From Trichoplusia ni (Eukaryota; Arthropoda; Insecta; Lepidoptera; Noctuidae), in NCBI RefSeq assembly GCF_003590095.1, contig NC_039483.1, positions 16,678,001 to 16,742,000 on the forward strand: a stretch of 64,000 nucleotides of DNA, given 5' to 3'. A model generated the notes under the pieces. That model did not search any database. It was given only the letters and a program-made list of their open reading frames with translations, and had not been told where the DNA came from. A program made the translations under genes and the position numbers. Below, piece by piece: positions 62,158-64,000 of the stretch (positions are counted from its first letter, which is position 1; the number at the start of each line of letters is the position of its first letter).

Positions 62158-62586
62158 AGAAAACGAGAACATAGAATGATAACAAAACAAAAGTCAATTA
62201 AAACAATCGATTTATTTAATACAAATCGACAATCGAACAAGGGCCTAATCAATTTTCACAACACTTAAGAAAGACACCTTGAATTCGTCTTAACAAATCA
62301 TGTCCAAACTAGGAAACAAATTAAAGGTTCCAAGTGTCTTAGCAAGTAATTCGATCGTCGATTTATTTGATTCGTTCCAATTCAATGCGTCTTATCCTAT
62401 TTGTGGATGGATTAAGTCCAGGAAATGGGTCGGTGGCTTTACCAGATTACTGCTGAAGATCCAAGGTATCAAACGCTTCGTTGAGAATTAAGATCGCCTG
62501 AATTAAGGTTAAAAGATGCGTCATTATTTGTTGGTTACTCGATTGGGGCGGGTTGCGGAGAGGGTTGTGTATTTTGAAAGTACGTT
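62158..62586. other. Gene-free stretch
   Basis: A 63-codon open frame (62300-62488, +) has no recognised motif. Nothing else is seen. Confidence 0.4.
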
Positions 62587-62878
62587 TGAAGTCTACATTC
62601 ATCATCATTGGCCTAGCCTTTTCCCAACTATGTTGGGGTCGGCTACCAGTCCAACCGGTTTCAGCTAAGTACCAGTGTTTTACAAGCGACTGCCTATCTG
62701 ACCTCCTCAACCCAATTACCTGGGCAACACGATACCCCTTGGTTAGACTGGCTGTCAGACTTTTTCCAAGTCACCCATCTACGGACCAACCGCGTCAAGC
62801 ATAGCTTAACCTGTGATCGAATTACTTATGCGGTTATAGCTTAGCCACGAAAAAGTCTACATTTATGAAGTCTACATT
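62587..62878 (-). mobile_element. 'ggcctagccttttcccaac' repeat with 13-bp TSD
   Basis: The direct repeat tgaagtctacatt (62587-62599 and 62866-62878) bounds a 266-bp insertion. Its left end carries catcatcattggcctagcc, the complement of the 3' ATG tail, so the element lies on the minus strand. The interior has tgttggggtcggctaccag, tccaaccggtttcagcta and gacctcctcaaccc. It is non-coding and the most complete copy in the window. Confidence 0.85.
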
Positions 62879-63227
62879 ATGTATGTATTTTGCGGCACGA
62901 TAGATTTCAGATTAAACATACCGTGGAAGAAAGAAATCAAAAAAAATAATTAAAGTGTATATTACGGCAGTCGCGTTATTGGTTTTACTTATTAAACTTG
63001 AAGATATTTACACCTTGATGGTTTTAAAGACAAACCCACTTATTAAATGGTCGTTTTCCAAATGAATAAAGCTTTTGAGTTACATATTATTATGAATCAA
63101 TTACTAAACTTGCCTGATAATACAACAGTTTCAACCTTTTTAAAATGAAGACCATAATGAACTCTAAGCGTACTTGAAAAATCTTTAGAATTAACTTTAA
63201 TTATTAATTATGCTTGAACTTTTCACG
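62879..63227. other. Gene-free stretch
   Basis: AT-rich, nothing recognised. Confidence 0.5.
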
Positions 63228-63278
63228 TAAAAGAGGTATTTGCCCAGAAGTGGGACATTTCCAGGCAGGTGTTTTGCA
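63228..63278 (+). mobile_element. Diverged RTE-type LINE 3' end
   Basis: The frame reads KEVFAQKWDISRQ, an eroded version of the GEAYAQQWD terminus, with gtatttgcccagaagtggga at the DNA level. No tail or target-site duplication is preserved. Confidence 0.5.
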
Positions 63279-63599
63279 CTAAACTAATGTGGGTGATTAG
63301 TACCTAGGTTCTCCTGTTTTAGTTTCTTCCAAAACAAAGCATCTTGCAGTGTGACTAAATTAGGTCGGTTTGACCACAACGCCAGCACCTGACCACTTAC
63401 TGCGGTCTTAAATACGTAAGGGTGGCTTTAGGTTCGGGTTAGGTTAATTAAGTTCTAGATATTTCGCTTGAGGACTACAAACATTCAAATCTATTTATTT
63501 TGGTAAACTCTACTAACTTACCTGAAAAACTTTTTTTAAATTTAGTTGTAAAAAGGAGAGGCTAGTTTTAATTACCTTTGATTCCTTTAATTTGACTCT

Positions 63600-63712
63600 A
63601 CTTCGAATAACAGATGGAAGGAAGAACATAATTAATCAAATACGAGGGAAAACTATCTTATACATTTTGTGAACTTCGCTGAAACGGCGGGGCTCAGCTA
63701 GTATATTATAAT
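63600..63712 (-). mobile_element. Fragment of the 'ctagctgacccg' short element
   Basis: The minus strand from about 63705 reads actagctgagccccgccgtt then cagcgaagttcac, an eroded version of the element head seen at 3.0, 37.5 and 52.9 kb. The left boundary is a guess. Confidence 0.5.
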
Positions 63713-64000
63713 ATCGGAATATTATAATTATGCATGTGTATGACATATACATATATAGGAGTACTTTGTTGTCAGTAAGTTTTCATTCAAGTATTTATAA
63801 TGCTGTAGTTAGACACGTTTTAAACCTCTGAACTACCAGTCCAATCAAACGATAGTAAATTTTATCAAAGAGTGAAAATAAATATTGGGCTGTAACTGCC
63901 GTTTCTCGATTTCTAGCTTCAAAACTCGGTGACCGTTATGTTGACATTGACCGGTGACCTGTGTTGACATCTCTCGTTACTTTCAGACGGCCTAGTTTAA
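63713..64000. other. Gene-free end of the window
   Basis: Nothing recognised before the window ends. Confidence 0.5.

Overview
The window is AT-rich, gene-poor nuclear DNA from a moth or butterfly (Lepidoptera). The assignment rests on the repeats. They include RTE-type LINE 3' ends encoding the terminal motif GEAYxQQW, with TGA-rich tails. They also include the 'ctagctgacccg...cgacttcg' short elements, the 'ggcctagccttttcccaac' family and tRNA-derived SINEs. The only certain gene belongs to an insect-specific secreted family. I cannot name the species, and I find no operons, CRISPR arrays, rRNA genes or true tRNA genes.

The one well-supported gene is on the minus strand at about 46.39-48.74 kb. 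It has five exons that join in frame through canonical GT-AG introns and encode a 235-residue secreted protein of the JHBP/takeout family. A TATA box and initiator lie upstream, and an AATAAA signal sits 9 bases after the stop codon. Introns 1 and 3 hold probable repeats.

The rest looks like intergenic or large-intron DNA. Region by region: 0-10 kb holds two small LINE-derived insertions with target-site duplications, one with an inverted 5' end, and a possible first exon at 9.56 kb. 10-26 kb is mostly unrecognised, with two related wobble-rich hairpins (15.86 and 18.28 kb), a reverse-transcriptase relic (24.83 kb) and decayed coding-like pieces (13.8 and 26.2 kb). 26-32 kb is dense in repeats. 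33-36 kb has promoter-like sequence and a perfect 28-bp inverted repeat. 36.7-37.5 kb is a short element with a 159-bp internal tandem duplication. 40-42 kb holds TAATTA clusters and a possible TATA-driven gene start. 45-50 kb holds the gene among SINEs. 52.9-57.2 kb has a SINE-like element, a coding-like segment and a tRNA-derived SINE. 58-64 kb has an insertion between 19-bp direct repeats, a perfect 24-bp hairpin and a 266-bp repeat with a 13-bp target-site duplication.

No multi-gene system is visible. The best leads are the JHBP-like gene, the long perfect hairpins, a few unassigned exon candidates and a quasi-palindromic motif present three times. Family names come from recognition by eye; no database search was possible.
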